Numbered from the stretch's first letter, positions 1 through 7,080 are shown. The stretch is DNA of 23,431 nt from Sutterella sp. (GCA_020025965.1 JAHHRG010000029.1:1-23431), one strand, 5' to 3'. Translations and numbers: made by a program. The notes: generated by a model not told the origin, from the letters alone.

Positions 1-1115
1 AATTATACACCGGTGTCTGCTGGTATATCGGGTTCTATGCTTTTGACCCATCGCAACGAGTGATGAGGCGGAAGCGGATCAAGATCAACTCCGTGGGAAC
101 ATCGGCCCAGAAGAAGAGGTTTGCGGCGCAAGTGTGTCATAAGTTGGCTGGGAAACTTGAGAACGGGTGGAATCCTTGGATTGAGGCGGAATCGAGTAAC
201 GCTTACAAATCATTCAAGGAGGTGCTCAACCTTTATCGAAAGTTTATAAATCGCCAACTGGAAGAGGGGGTTCTGAGACTCTCGACCATTCAGGGGTATC
301 AGAGTTCTTCGCGGATCTTGGAGGAGTGGAACGAGAAGCAACCGAATCCGATTACCTATATATATCAGTTCGATCATCAGTTGTGTGTGCGTTTTTTGGA
401 TTATGTGTATATAGGTCGAGGAAATTCACCCGTAACAAGAAATAACCACCTGGCATTCCTCAGATCATTCTCGACATTCCTTGTACAACGGATGTTTGTA
501 AAGGCGAAGCCGACCGAGGGTATTCAGAATTTTTCGAAATCGAATCTGAAGAAGGAGCGCACGGTGATCTCTGCTTCGGATATGAAGCGGTTGCATGAGT
601 GGCTTATGGCGAAGAACAAGCCGTTCCTGCTGGTCTGTTACTTCCTGTACTATATGTTGATCCGACCGCGCGAGATTGCAAAACTGAAACTTCGCGACAT
701 CAATGTAGCGAAGCAGACGGTGTTCATCGATGCCTCGATCTCGAAGAACAAGAAGTCGGGGTGCGTAACGATCAATCAGTCGGTGCTTGAATTAATGCTC
801 GATTTGGGGTATTTCAACGCTCCAGCCGATTACTATATCTTCTCGGAGAATTTCATGCCGGGGGCGAAGCCGATCAGCGAACGGCACTATCGGTACTATT
901 GGGCGACCTATGTTGTGCCAGCTTTGAATTTCCCGCCGACATATAAGTTCTATTCGCTAAAGGATTCGGGAATCACGGAGATGCTTCGCTCTATGGACAC
1001 CTTGTCCGTGAAGGAGCAGGCTCGACATTCTTCGCTGACGATTACCGATGCCTACACGCCGCATGATGTTCGATCCGCGAATCCAACGCTGACGAATTAT
1101 AAAGGTTTGCTTTAA
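1..1115 (+). CDS. int: Tyrosine recombinase / phage integrase, 5' end cut by the window edge
   Basis: Probable integrase that inserts and excises the prophage. A GTG/ATG pair at 60-65 could start it, but the frame is open from base 3 and the upstream codons read like a normal integrase start (WYIGFYAFDPSQRVMRRKR), so the true start lies off the window. Counting from the GTG at 60: an SAM-like core-binding domain lies at about 50-150 and the catalytic domain at about 165-340. Catalytic candidates are R202 (LIRPREIAKLK), a Lys in SKNKKSG (229-232), H323 (ARHSSLT) and the nucleophile Y332 (DAYTPH). The usual HxLR box reads YSLK (298-301), so the His and second Arg are replaced by Tyr and Lys. 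It ends just before a convergent terminator. Family call is firm; the substitution and its effect are my reading. Confidence 0.93.
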   Translation, partial: LYTGVCWYIGFYAFDPSQRVMRRKRIKINSVGTSAQKKRFAAQVCHKLAGKLENGWNPWIEAESSNAYKSFKEVLNLYRKFINRQLEEGVLRLSTIQGYQSSSRILEEWNEKQPNPITYIYQFDHQLCVRFLDYVYIGRGNSPVTRNNHLAFLRSFSTFLVQRMFVKAKPTEGIQNFSKSNLKKERTVISASDMKRLHEWLMAKNKPFLLVCYFLYYMLIRPREIAKLKLRDINVAKQTVFIDASISKNKKSGCVTINQSVLELMLDLGYFNAPADYYIFSENFMPGAKPISERHYRYYWATYVVPALNFPPTYKFYSLKDSGITEMLRSMDTLSVKEQARHSSLTITDAYTPHDVRSANPTLTNYKGLL

Positions 1116-1116
1116 A

Positions 1117-1147
1117 TTTGGAGAGTGAGAAATTTTGTGTATATTTG
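1117..1147 (+). promoter_or_regulatory. Bacteroidetes-type promoter just after the integrase
   Basis: TTTG (1117-1120), 19 bp, TATATTTG (1140-1147) matches the TTTG / TAnnTTTG consensus of Bacteroidetes sigma-ABfr promoters exactly. It points right, into a 100-bp stretch with no gene that ends in a strong terminator. Chance matches occur in AT-rich DNA, so function is not proven. Confidence 0.45.
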
Positions 1148-1152
1148 TAAAG

Positions 1153-1292
1153 CCAATCATTGACGGCCATGTCCTTGATTGTGCCATAAATGTGTTGTGA
1201 TTTGCTTTCAATTTGTAAAAGTCATTAACACAATCTACCGTAAGATGTAGAAAGAGGGAGTCAGTTCTTCGCTGGCTCCCTCAATTTTTTTT
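1153..1292 (+). ncRNA. Candidate small RNA between promoter and terminator
   Basis: If the promoter at 1117-1147 is active, its transcript would run about 140 nt to the terminator T-run at 1285-1292. The longest ATG frames inside are only 6 and 12 codons, so it would be non-coding. The same stretch is next to the integrase gene and could instead, or also, hold the phage attachment site; I see no tRNA end or other recognisable core. A small inverted repeat (TCTAC / GTAGA, about 1234-1252) lies before the terminator. Confidence 0.25.
1254..1292. terminator. Intrinsic terminator between convergent genes
   Basis: An 11-bp stem (GAGGGAGTCAG at 1254-1264 with CTGGCTCCCTC at 1272-1282, one G-T pair) with a 7-nt loop is followed by eight T on the plus strand (1285-1292). 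The minus side has a weaker TTTCT tract. It separates the rightward integrase from the leftward acidic gene. Confidence 0.85.
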
Positions 1293-1304
1293 GATGTTGA
1301 ACGA

Positions 1305-2084
1305 TTATTCGTCGCTGCATCCATCATTCCATTCTGCGGGGAAGATGTCTTTGATATGTGTGTTGATGTAACTTGCGAACATATCTAAAGCCAAATAGCC
1401 TTGCAGGTCTTCTTCTTCGCAGATGTTCTGCGGTTCGTCTTCTGCGACACCGTAGATGATCTCGTCGCTGGCATAAAGAGTATAATAATCTCCGCACTCC
1501 TCTTCCGCATGGGCATCCACGTTGTTCGCCTTACAAATCGCATTAAATCGGTCGAATGTATTGCCGATGCAGCCGATTACATAGTCATGCACATCGTCAT
1601 CGTGGTGGTGCATCGAATGCTCGGGATATATATCGACATTCCCGCAACATACCACGGCGAACTCTCCTTTGTGGATGTATTTGTCAATCTCGTCAGCGAT
1701 GTCCTGTCTCTCTTCTGCGAAGGCGTTGTTCTCCTCGATCTCGTCATCGTCTAAGTCGTCACCCTCGTGGGGCAGTGGCGTATTGTCGATGTACTGTTTC
1801 CCGGAGTAATACGGGAAAAAAGAGTCACATCCCCAATCCCATTGGGTCAGATCCAGATCTTCGAAGGTCAATCCTTTGTCCGTCCAACCTTGCTGACCAT
1901 CTCGACGGGAGAAGATGTGTACCTCCATTCCGAATGCTTCGGCGTAATCTTGGGCTTCATTGTACGATTCGAATCCGATGACTGCCTGTCTCCCCTTGTC
2001 TGTGTAGGTCGTGTCGTAATTGTCAAAATAGATCTCCTTAACTGCGTTGAGACCTGCTCCTTCATGTGTGCTTACTTGTGCCAT
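1305..2084 (-). CDS. Very acidic hypothetical protein, possible DNA mimic
   Basis: I do not recognise a family with certainty. From the ATG at 2084 the product has 259 residues; the frame stays open upstream to 2144, but that start would lie on the -7 box of its own promoter, so I reject it. By hand count it has 61 Asp/Glu against 13 Lys/Arg. The most acidic stretch (about 107-140) includes DDLDDDEIEEN, followed by a His/Asp patch EHSMHHHDDDVHDY (about 155-168). There is no signal peptide or membrane segment. The charge resembles DNA-mimic proteins such as anti-restriction factors, but that is inference only. It is transcribed away from the repressor gene and shares the control region 2139-2246, so it is probably controlled by that repressor. 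Alternative: a Bacteroidetes mobile-element hypothetical with a metal-binding role. Confidence 0.75.
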   Translation of the reverse strand: MAQVSTHEGAGLNAVKEIYFDNYDTTYTDKGRQAVIGFESYNEAQDYAEAFGMEVHIFSRRDGQQGWTDKGLTFEDLDLTQWDWGCDSFFPYYSGKQYIDNTPLPHEGDDLDDDEIEENNAFAEERQDIADEIDKYIHKGEFAVVCCGNVDIYPEHSMHHHDDDVHDYVIGCIGNTFDRFNAICKANNVDAHAEEECGDYYTLYASDEIIYGVAEDEPQNICEEEDLQGYLALDMFASYINTHIKDIFPAEWNDGCSDE

Positions 2085-2143
2085 AATCGTTATTTTTTTG
2101 TTTTTGTAAGATGTAGTCGGGATGTTATCCCTTGTTTGTTGCA

Positions 2144-2175
2144 CAAATGTACTACTTTAATATGACATCTGCAAG
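2144..2175 (-). promoter_or_regulatory. Leftward promoter for the acidic gene
   Basis: On the minus strand CTTG (2175-2172), 20 bp, TACATTTG (2151-2144). The -7 box fits TAnnTTTG exactly and the -33 box is one base off TTTG. The expected start of transcription is about 50-55 nt before the ATG at 2084. Confidence 0.55.
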
Positions 2176-2209
2176 AAAAAAAACAATTATTTTCAAAAAA
2201 TGTGTATTA

Positions 2210-2241
2210 TTTTAATAGGACAAATATTTTTTTTACATTTG
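2210..2241 (+). promoter_or_regulatory. Rightward promoter for the HTH regulator
   Basis: TTTT (2210-2213), 20 bp, TACATTTG (2234-2241). The -7 box is a full match and the -33 box one base off. It would start transcription only about 10 nt before the ATG at 2260, giving a very short leader. Confidence 0.55.
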
Positions 2242-2259
2242 TGCAAATATTAAAGAGCC

Positions 2260-2457
2260 ATGTTAAGAGTCCGCGAAATTTGCAAAGAGAAAAAAATCTC
2301 ACTTACCAGTCTCGCCGAGAAACTCGGAATAGCGAGATCTCAAATCTATAAGATCATCGACGGGAATCCGACACTATCCACGATGCAAGCAGTGGCCGAT
2401 GCGCTTGGAGTTTCGGTGTGCGATCTGCTGGAAGATCCTCGAGAGCGATTCCGATAA
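2260..2457 (+). CDS. XRE-family HTH regulator, probable phage repressor or Cro-like protein
   Basis: A 65-residue single-domain DNA-binding protein. The five-helix Cro/C1 fold is visible: LTSLAEKLGIARSQIYKIIDG (about 15-35) is the helix-turn-helix, followed by NPTLSTMQAVADALGVSVCDLLED. There is no C-terminal peptidase or oligomerisation domain as in lambda CI, so it is not a LexA-type self-cleaving repressor. It lies between integrase and lysis genes, is divergent from the acidic gene, and its promoter overlaps one of two matching operator-like sites, which suggests control of itself and of its divergent neighbour. Whether it keeps lysogeny or acts as an early switch cannot be told from sequence. 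A strong terminator follows. Confidence 0.88.
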   Translation: MLRVREICKEKKISLTSLAEKLGIARSQIYKIIDGNPTLSTMQAVADALGVSVCDLLEDPRERFR

Positions 2458-2473
2458 TCTGTTCGAATAAAAG

Positions 2474-2513
2474 AAATCGGCTTCCTTATATTATATAGGG
2501 AAGCCGATTTTCG
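2474..2513. terminator. Bidirectional terminator ending the lysis operon and the HTH gene
   Basis: A perfect 12-bp stem, AAATCGGCTTCC (2474-2485) with GGAAGCCGATTT (2499-2510), and a 13-nt AT loop. T follows the stem on the plus strand and the A-rich left flank gives a T-rich tract on the minus strand. It sits between the stop of the + regulator and the stop of the last - gene. Confidence 0.85.
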
Positions 2514-2846
2514 TTACATAAAGAACGCCCGCCAAAGCATTGTGATCAGCCAGATCTTCGAGAATGACCAGATCATTCCGATGATCCCGGCAAGGATGTC
2601 CTTCCAATCCGCTCGATCATCGAACTGCTCTTTGCTGATGATCATGATGAGCGTTATCGACATCGCGAGGCTTATCGCCCATTCCTGGGCGGAGAAGCAT
2701 CCGAGAAGTGCGGTCGATGCGATCCATGCTACGGTATTGATGTTGTCGGCCAAATGGAAGTGAAGGATCAGATCCTTCGGCCATTGGGCGAACCATGCCG
2801 CGATCGCAAGGATCGAGGCCTTCATCTTTTCGATAAGATTTTTCAT
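2514..2846 (-). CDS. Small membrane protein at the end of the lysis block
   Basis: From the ATG at 2846 (MKNLIEKMK) the product has 110 residues; the frame continues upstream to 2870 but the added residues look non-native. Hydrophobic stretches lie at about 9-20 (ASILAIAAWFAQW), 37-66 (VAWIASTALLGCFSAQEWAISLAMSITLIM) and 83-107 (ILAGIIGMIWSFSKIWLITMLW), with a charged loop KEQFDDRADWKD between the last two. It is the last gene of holin, endolysin, spanin-like and this. A second holin, antiholin or inner-membrane lysis factor fits, but I cannot assign a family. Confidence 0.75.
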   Translation of the reverse strand: MKNLIEKMKASILAIAAWFAQWPKDLILHFHLADNINTVAWIASTALLGCFSAQEWAISLAMSITLIMIISKEQFDDRADWKDILAGIIGMIWSFSKIWLITMLWRAFFM

Positions 2847-2890
2847 CTGAATAAGTATTAGGTATGGCACTCAAGTGAATTGCCTGGTGT

Positions 2891-3466
2891 CTATCGTCGG
2901 AACAGCGTGAGATTGACGCGGGCACCGATGATGGCTTTGTCGAGGCTGGGATCCCATCCGGCGATCGCACTGACTCTGATTCGTCCGAATGATCGCTCTG
3001 CCTCGATGCCGATCCATTGATTGCATTCATCGATGCCCGCCGTCAGGCTCACTTCCCATCTCGGTCTCTGAATCTGAGTCCGCGTAATCGTCGTAGAGGT
3101 TTTATAGACCTCGACTTTCGGGAGTGTCACGTTGTAGCCGAGAGCCTCAATGTGGTAGGTACCGGGCTTGTCGAAGGTGTAGCGGCGGATGGGAATGCGC
3201 ACGGTGGCAGAGTCCGCGGGAAGTCTCGGTGCAGCAGTGTCCTCGACGGCCTTGTCTGAAGGCTGGGGAACGAGGGGAAGTCGTGCCGGGATCTCTTTCT
3301 CGGTGGCTTCGGAAATCTGCGCTTGAGGTTCGACGATCTGGATCGTATCGTGAATGATCTCGATCTCTGATTTTGGGGTCGGAATTGACTTCCTCCCGAA
3401 GTACCATCCGAACCCGAATCCCGCGATGCAGAAGAAAAGTAGGGCAAAAGAAGAGAGATGTTTCAT
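2891..3466 (-). CDS. Membrane-anchored lysis-block protein, possibly spanin-like
   Basis: 191 residues. An N-terminal hydrophobic anchor (about 5-22, FALLFFCIAGFGFGWYFG) is followed by a charged segment, a Pro-rich linker (about 60-90) and a beta-rich C-terminal half ending ARVNLTLFRR, which looks like terminal strands that could meet the outer membrane. The start codon overlaps the endolysin stop by 4 bp (ATGA), so the two are translationally coupled. Position after holin and endolysin, and an anchor plus periplasmic domain, suggest a role in outer-membrane disruption. It resembles small hypothetical proteins of Bacteroides phages (I recall DUF6808-like proteins, not checked). There is no lipobox, so it is not a classical o-spanin. 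Confidence 0.8.
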   Translation of the reverse strand: MKHLSSFALLFFCIAGFGFGWYFGRKSIPTPKSEIEIIHDTIQIVEPQAQISEATEKEIPARLPLVPQPSDKAVEDTAAPRLPADSATVRIPIRRYTFDKPGTYHIEALGYNVTLPKVEVYKTSTTITRTQIQRPRWEVSLTAGIDECNQWIGIEAERSFGRIRVSAIAGWDPSLDKAIIGARVNLTLFRR

Positions 3467-3948
3467 CGACTCTGAGGATAATATTGGCCGTTGCTCTCGG
3501 AGAGGAACTGCTTGCGCTGACGGCCGTCAGGTGCTTTCCATCCGAGGTGAATCCATTGGGGTGTGCCATCGGCCTGCTCGTGTTCCGAGATCATCTGATC
3601 GAAGGCTTGCGCGGAGAGCCAGTTCCGGCAGAACTGTTTGAATCGGAGCAGCTGCCGATTGGTGGGGACAAGATCGGCCGCGAATCCGACGCAATGTGCG
3701 GATTGCTTCGATCCTCCGACTGCTCGGTTCAGATCGGGACCTCGATAGCCGGAGGTGACGATGATCCCGGGCGTGCCGAGATTCTCGGATCGGCAGAGGT
3801 TGGCCCAGTCTCGACGGAGTGGCGTGAGCAGAGTCGAGATTAGGCCGATCAGGTTCTGCCGGTGCTCGGCGGTGGGAACATTGGGAATCCCGCGCTGCCG
3901 TGCTGTGGTGGATTGCAGAAGTTCTTCCACCGTGAAAAAATCTTCCAT
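3463..3948 (-). CDS. Endolysin, peptidase M15 family (D-Ala-D-Ala carboxypeptidase / L,D-endopeptidase type)
   Basis: 161 residues, a single zinc peptidase domain that cuts peptidoglycan stem peptides. The M15 signature is clear: SGYRGPDLNRAVGGS (66-80), then SAHCVGFAAD (83-92) with zinc ligands H85 and D92, and QWIHLGW (131-137) with the third ligand H134. The acidic residue of the active site is likely in SEHEQ (121-125). There is no signal peptide, so it depends on the holin encoded immediately upstream (2-bp gap). There is also no separate cell-wall-binding domain, as is usual for phages of Gram-negative hosts. The next gene overlaps it by 4 bp. Confidence 0.92.
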   Translation of the reverse strand: MEDFFTVEELLQSTTARQRGIPNVPTAEHRQNLIGLISTLLTPLRRDWANLCRSENLGTPGIIVTSGYRGPDLNRAVGGSKQSAHCVGFAADLVPTNRQLLRFKQFCRNWLSAQAFDQMISEHEQADGTPQWIHLGWKAPDGRQRKQFLSESNGQYYPQSR

Positions 3949-3950
3949 GG

Positions 3951-4445
3951 TTAATCGTTTTTATGGGTGTCGATTTCTTTGCCCATTCGTTCGATGATGG
4001 GCTTCCAGTGCGATGGCATCGCCCGTGTGAACTCGAATCGGACGATGTAGTAAACTACGCGGAGTGCGACGCTCAACGGGTAGGCTGCGATCAGATTGCG
4101 GAGGCCGTTGCACATATATACATAGATGCAGATATAGGTGATTGACTTGACAGCGAAGACCGCTGCATCCTCATCTCCGCAAAGGCGCAACACCGTGAAT
4201 ACGTTGAGCAGCACAACGAGGTACACGCCGAGTTCGGTCAGAGCGTGAAGGAATTTGCGCATTCGGAAATTCTCGCAACAGGTGATCGAGATGCCATCAG
4301 CGCGAAGTCCGGCGAAGATATTGAATCCGAAGGCGATCGTCAGGGCGACGATGAACCCTTTGGTAGGCGTAAGGTAGCCGAGGAGGGGGGAGCAAAACGA
4401 TATGACGAGAAGTCGTAGATGCTCCCAGTTGATCATTTTTTCCAT
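3951..4445 (-). CDS. Phage holin-type membrane protein
   Basis: 164 residues with four hydrophobic segments: about 10-28 (LRLLVISFCSPLLGYLTPT), 30-47 (GFIVALTIAFGFNIFAGL), 72-88 (LGVYLVVLLNVFTVLRL) and 95-120 (AVFAVKSITYICIYVYMCN). The C-terminal tail is charged (ERMGKEIDTHKND), as is common in holins. It is the first gene after late promoter P1 and directly precedes the endolysin, the usual holin position. It would permeabilise the inner membrane at the end of the infection cycle. A second in-frame Met at codon 4 may allow dual starts (MEKM), as seen in some holin/antiholin pairs; that is only a possibility. Confidence 0.82.
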   Translation of the reverse strand: MEKMINWEHLRLLVISFCSPLLGYLTPTKGFIVALTIAFGFNIFAGLRADGISITCCENFRMRKFLHALTELGVYLVVLLNVFTVLRLCGDEDAAVFAVKSITYICIYVYMCNGLRNLIAAYPLSVALRVVYYIVRFEFTRAMPSHWKPIIERMGKEIDTHKND

Positions 4446-4467
4446 TAATTGTGATTCGTTTTTTTTA

Positions 4468-4502
4468 CAAAAATACCTATTGAAGGGGGGGATGAAAGGA
4501 CA
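4468..4502 (-). promoter_or_regulatory. Late promoter P1 (lysis block)
   Basis: On the minus strand TGTCCTTT (4502-4495), 19 bp, TATTTTTG (4475-4468). It is one of four copies of a shared element; the -7 box fits TAnnTTTG. It lies between the tail terminator at 4524-4559 and the holin ATG at 4445. The spacer has a C-run but no good hairpin. Confidence 0.7.
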
Positions 4503-4523
4503 TTTTTTTTATTAAAGCGAAGT

Positions 4524-4559
4524 GAAAAAAAGCCTGTTACATTGTAATGTAACAGGCTT
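4524..4559 (-). terminator. Terminator ending the tail-tip transcript
   Basis: A perfect 14-bp stem (4530-4543 with 4546-4559, core AGCCTGTTACATT) with a 2-nt loop, followed on the minus strand by a run of T (4530-4524). It is very strong and lies just before late promoter P1. Confidence 0.88.
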
Positions 4560-4687
4560 ATGACAACAGAAGGGCTAATTCGCCGTCCTCTTTTCTGACC
4601 GAGCTTATAGCTCGGTACTATAAGCAAAGACTTTCTCGCCAATGATGTTTACAAAAGTATATATTTTTTCAATAAAAAAAGCATTAA
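4560..4687 (-). other. 128-bp gap with a small hairpin and no convincing gene
   Basis: A 7-bp hairpin ACCGAGC (4598-4604) / GCTCGGT (4610-4616) stands before the terminator. A -7-like TACTTTTG (4659-4652, minus) has no matching upstream box at 19-21 bp. A 65-codon TTG-start frame (4642 to 4445) runs straight through the terminator stem and is not accepted as a gene. Confidence 0.5.
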
Positions 4688-5920
4688 TCAGGGTAAAAAG
4701 GAACTTCCATCGGCTTGTACATTGCAACGAGGTTGGAGTTGATAGCGTCCATTTATTTTGATAATTCCAACGTGGAATCTCACGAAAATGATATTTGAGA
4801 GAATTTTTTTTGTGTGTTTGTCAAAGATGAAGAGGCCTATATTCTTGACTCTTACGGTTCTGGCATCGTACTGAATGCTCGTGTCGATAGGTATTTTGTT
4901 AGAGTAAATCTGGTAACTCTTTCCAAAAACAAATCGCCAATCCCTTCCGTCTTTACTAATTTTCACGTTCGTACGCACCAGTTCAGACCAATTAATATAC
5001 TCTCCTCCAATACGAGTTGTTGCATATACAAGACACGATGTCGCGTCGGGAGAGCAGCTCGATTGGGCGTACATTGTTAAGATTGGACTTGCCTCCACTC
5101 CGTCAAGCAGCCTATAATGCCTCCCCGGTTCTTCTCTATAAAAGAACTCATCCGGCGCGCGTCGTGGGCGTATGACCAGACCTTGTGCTCTTTCATGAAT
5201 GTTGTCATGCCCCCTGCGCGTGACTATTTTGCGACAAGTCCCGATCAGATAATCTCCATGATTTAATTTCTCGACCAAATCATTACAGTCTGATGCTGCT
5301 TTTGCGATTAAACAAATGAGTGAAGAAGAATTTTTATTTTCTAAAAAAATCCGTATAGGATATTTTTCGCTAATCCCACCCAAGTGTTCGGCGGCAAGGT
5401 TGGCTCTTTGTGCGGCAGCCTGTGCTTCATTCCCTTTCTCTATTGGGAATAACGCATAATCTTTTTCTGATCCCTTGTATCCATGAGACTTCGCCAATTC
5501 GAAAGCTGAATATCCGTACAGGAAAGTCTGCATAACCGTTTCAGATACGATTTCGGGGGAGTTGTCGGTTTTCCCTTCCCATAAAAAAATGTCTGTTGCG
5601 GCTGGTGTTGGGATTTGGCGGATTCCACCGGGAAATCCCGGATCTTCGACCATCTCGATGACATTGTGGTATAATGTCCCGCAGCCGATCTGTTGCTTCG
5701 ATAAAGCCACGTTTGTGATCAGGCTGTTGCCATCGGCTGCGAGCGTGCAGTGCTTGCATTCCGATCCATTCCGTTCTACGACCCATCTTGGCCCTGTGGG
5801 CTTCGTGAAGTACTCAATGCGCACTCGATTCGGAACGGGGCGTGTCCCTTGGTTATAGCCGAGGGAGAACTTCTCGACAATCGTGAAGTCTCCTTTGTAA
5901 TTTTGTCTTTTCTGTCCCAT
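4688..5920 (-). CDS. Tail fibre / baseplate (receptor-binding) protein
   Basis: 410 residues. The N-terminal part (1-125) is beta-rich and looks like a particle-attachment domain; it resembles BppU-type N-terminal domains loosely. Around 134-160 the segment YSAFELAKSHGYKGSEKDY matches the AYELAVKNGFxGTExEW motif often seen in phage tail-fibre proteins. A short Ala-rich helix follows (EAQAAAQRANLAAEHLG), then a beta-rich C-terminal part (190-410), the likely receptor-binding region. It is the last tail gene before the lysis block, where fibre genes usually sit. The DNA for the C-terminal part is much more AT-rich (39% G+C over 4801-4980) than that for the N-terminal part (55% over 5701-5880, both hand-counted), suggesting a swapped module. 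Exact family unknown. Confidence 0.78.
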   Translation of the reverse strand: MGQKRQNYKGDFTIVEKFSLGYNQGTRPVPNRVRIEYFTKPTGPRWVVERNGSECKHCTLAADGNSLITNVALSKQQIGCGTLYHNVIEMVEDPGFPGGIRQIPTPAATDIFLWEGKTDNSPEIVSETVMQTFLYGYSAFELAKSHGYKGSEKDYALFPIEKGNEAQAAAQRANLAAEHLGGISEKYPIRIFLENKNSSSLICLIAKAASDCNDLVEKLNHGDYLIGTCRKIVTRRGHDNIHERAQGLVIRPRRAPDEFFYREEPGRHYRLLDGVEASPILTMYAQSSCSPDATSCLVYATTRIGGEYINWSELVRTNVKISKDGRDWRFVFGKSYQIYSNKIPIDTSIQYDARTVRVKNIGLFIFDKHTKKILSNIIFVRFHVGIIKINGRYQLQPRCNVQADGSSFLP

Positions 5921-5925
5921 TTTTT

Positions 5926-7032
5926 TTAGAAAAATTCTTGAATTTTGGTTCGTTTTATTTCTCCCGCCCCTTTTTCCGGTGCAGATAAGCGAAACTGAAA
6001 GGTGTAGTCATTCAGTTGGAGATTCGTATGTTCGGCATCACATTTCTCCAGTACGATTCGTTGCAATCCGTTGGCGGTCTGAAGGTATCTGTTCGATGAT
6101 CTGAAGAACTCGAACCAGAGTTTCCGAGTGGCAGTGTCTTTGATGAATCCCGTATTGACGGTCGTTGTTTCGGAGTAGCCACTCGACACCTCGAATTCTT
6201 CACCGTGGTTGGAGTAGGATTGGATCTCGCATTCTGCTCCGATTTTCACGGGACCACTCGCGCAGATCGTGTCGAACCCTCCGAGGCTGTTCTGGAAGAG
6301 GAAGTATGTCCGTCGAGCATCTGGAGGGCAGACGACGAAGCGTTGCGGGAATGGAACATTGGTGCGATAGATTTGTGCATTTGTGCCATGTTCTGATCCT
6401 ACCCCGGAAATGTCGTAGGCTCGGATTGGATCAGAGAAGCCATTCTGCAAAGCCATATCGCGGATCCGTTGATACGAGCAGTCGATTCTCCATAGCGTCT
6501 GATCTCTCTCAAGAGTGCCGAGGAAAAATATCTGAGGCAGGATCGTTTGAAAAAAGATCTTGACCTTGATGGCTACCGTGGCCAGTCCATTTTGGAAGTA
6601 ACTGAGTTCCTCTAAAATGCCTTCCTCTGTGCGGCATATCTGTGGACGGAGTGTCAGAAAATTACTCTGAAGATATTCCTTTTCTTGAGGAAAAGCGATT
6701 TGAGAGTGCCCTCCTTTGAGGATTGCCCCCTCCAGCGACCTCACACAAGTATCATCTTGATTGAGTGCGGAGACCGAGACATGCAGGTTGTCAGATCGAA
6801 TTTGGTCGGCGACTCGTGATGTGGGGTCGTAATCGGGTAGGGCATTATGGATCAGGTTGGCTGTTTGAATCACAATCTTCCCATTCGCGGGGGTTTGGGT
6901 AAACGATAGTGCACCCCCATGGATGCTACCCTGTATCACGATTTTCATAGGAGTAGGTGATGATATAACGACATCCGGCTGGTTGCGTGAGAAAACAGAT
7001 TTGCTTTTTATGGGATTGGGTGCTTGTGTCAT
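5926..7032 (-). CDS. Tail-tip or baseplate-associated protein, function unknown
   Basis: 368 residues, largely beta-strand, with no recognised motif, signal peptide or membrane segment. The N-terminal region has Ser/Thr/Ile-rich alternating strands (VVISSPTPMKIVIQGSIHGGALSFTQ, here split over residues 21-46), typical of virion surface proteins. It is the first gene of late promoter P2 with a leader of about 12 nt or less, and is followed after 5 bp by the fibre gene, so the two are co-expressed. Position after the tape measure and the 606-residue tail protein suggests a distal tail or baseplate part. I cannot assign a family. Confidence 0.8.
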   Translation of the reverse strand: MTQAPNPIKSKSVFSRNQPDVVISSPTPMKIVIQGSIHGGALSFTQTPANGKIVIQTANLIHNALPDYDPTSRVADQIRSDNLHVSVSALNQDDTCVRSLEGAILKGGHSQIAFPQEKEYLQSNFLTLRPQICRTEEGILEELSYFQNGLATVAIKVKIFFQTILPQIFFLGTLERDQTLWRIDCSYQRIRDMALQNGFSDPIRAYDISGVGSEHGTNAQIYRTNVPFPQRFVVCPPDARRTYFLFQNSLGGFDTICASGPVKIGAECEIQSYSNHGEEFEVSSGYSETTTVNTGFIKDTATRKLWFEFFRSSNRYLQTANGLQRIVLEKCDAEHTNLQLNDYTFQFRLSAPEKGAGEIKRTKIQEFF

Positions 7033-7044
7033 TTTCTTTTTTCA

Positions 7045-7080
7045 CAAAAATAGCCCCCGCGAGGGGGCTATGAAAGGACA
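7045..7080 (-). promoter_or_regulatory. Late promoter P2 (tail-tip block), overlapping a terminator-like hairpin
   Basis: On the minus strand TGTCCTTT (7080-7073), 20 bp, TATTTTTG (7052-7045). The spacer holds a perfect 9-bp stem ATAGCCCCC / GGGGGCTAT with loop TCGC, and the T-rich -7 box forms the U-tract. Upstream transcripts may therefore end inside the promoter that starts the next unit. The preceding gene stops at 7081, touching the element. Confidence 0.75.

Larger units (their letters stand above)
2139..2246. promoter_or_regulatory. Divergent control region with paired 13-bp operator-like inverted repeat
   Basis: TTGCACAAATGTA at 2139-2151 and its exact reverse complement TACATTTGTGCAA at 2234-2246. 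Each copy covers the -7 box of one of the two divergent promoters, as expected for operators of the HTH protein encoded at 2260. The identity extends five bases beyond the promoter consensus itself, so it is more than two -7 boxes matching by chance. The DNA between the copies (2152-2233) is very AT-rich and has no gene. Confidence 0.6.

Noticed and set aside
4445..4642. 65-codon minus frame with TTG start
   Set aside because: It runs through the terminator 4524-4559 and promoter P1.
6365..6385. Further copy of the operator-like repeat (CATTTGTGC)
   Set aside because: Nine-base match only, inside a coding region, with no partner.
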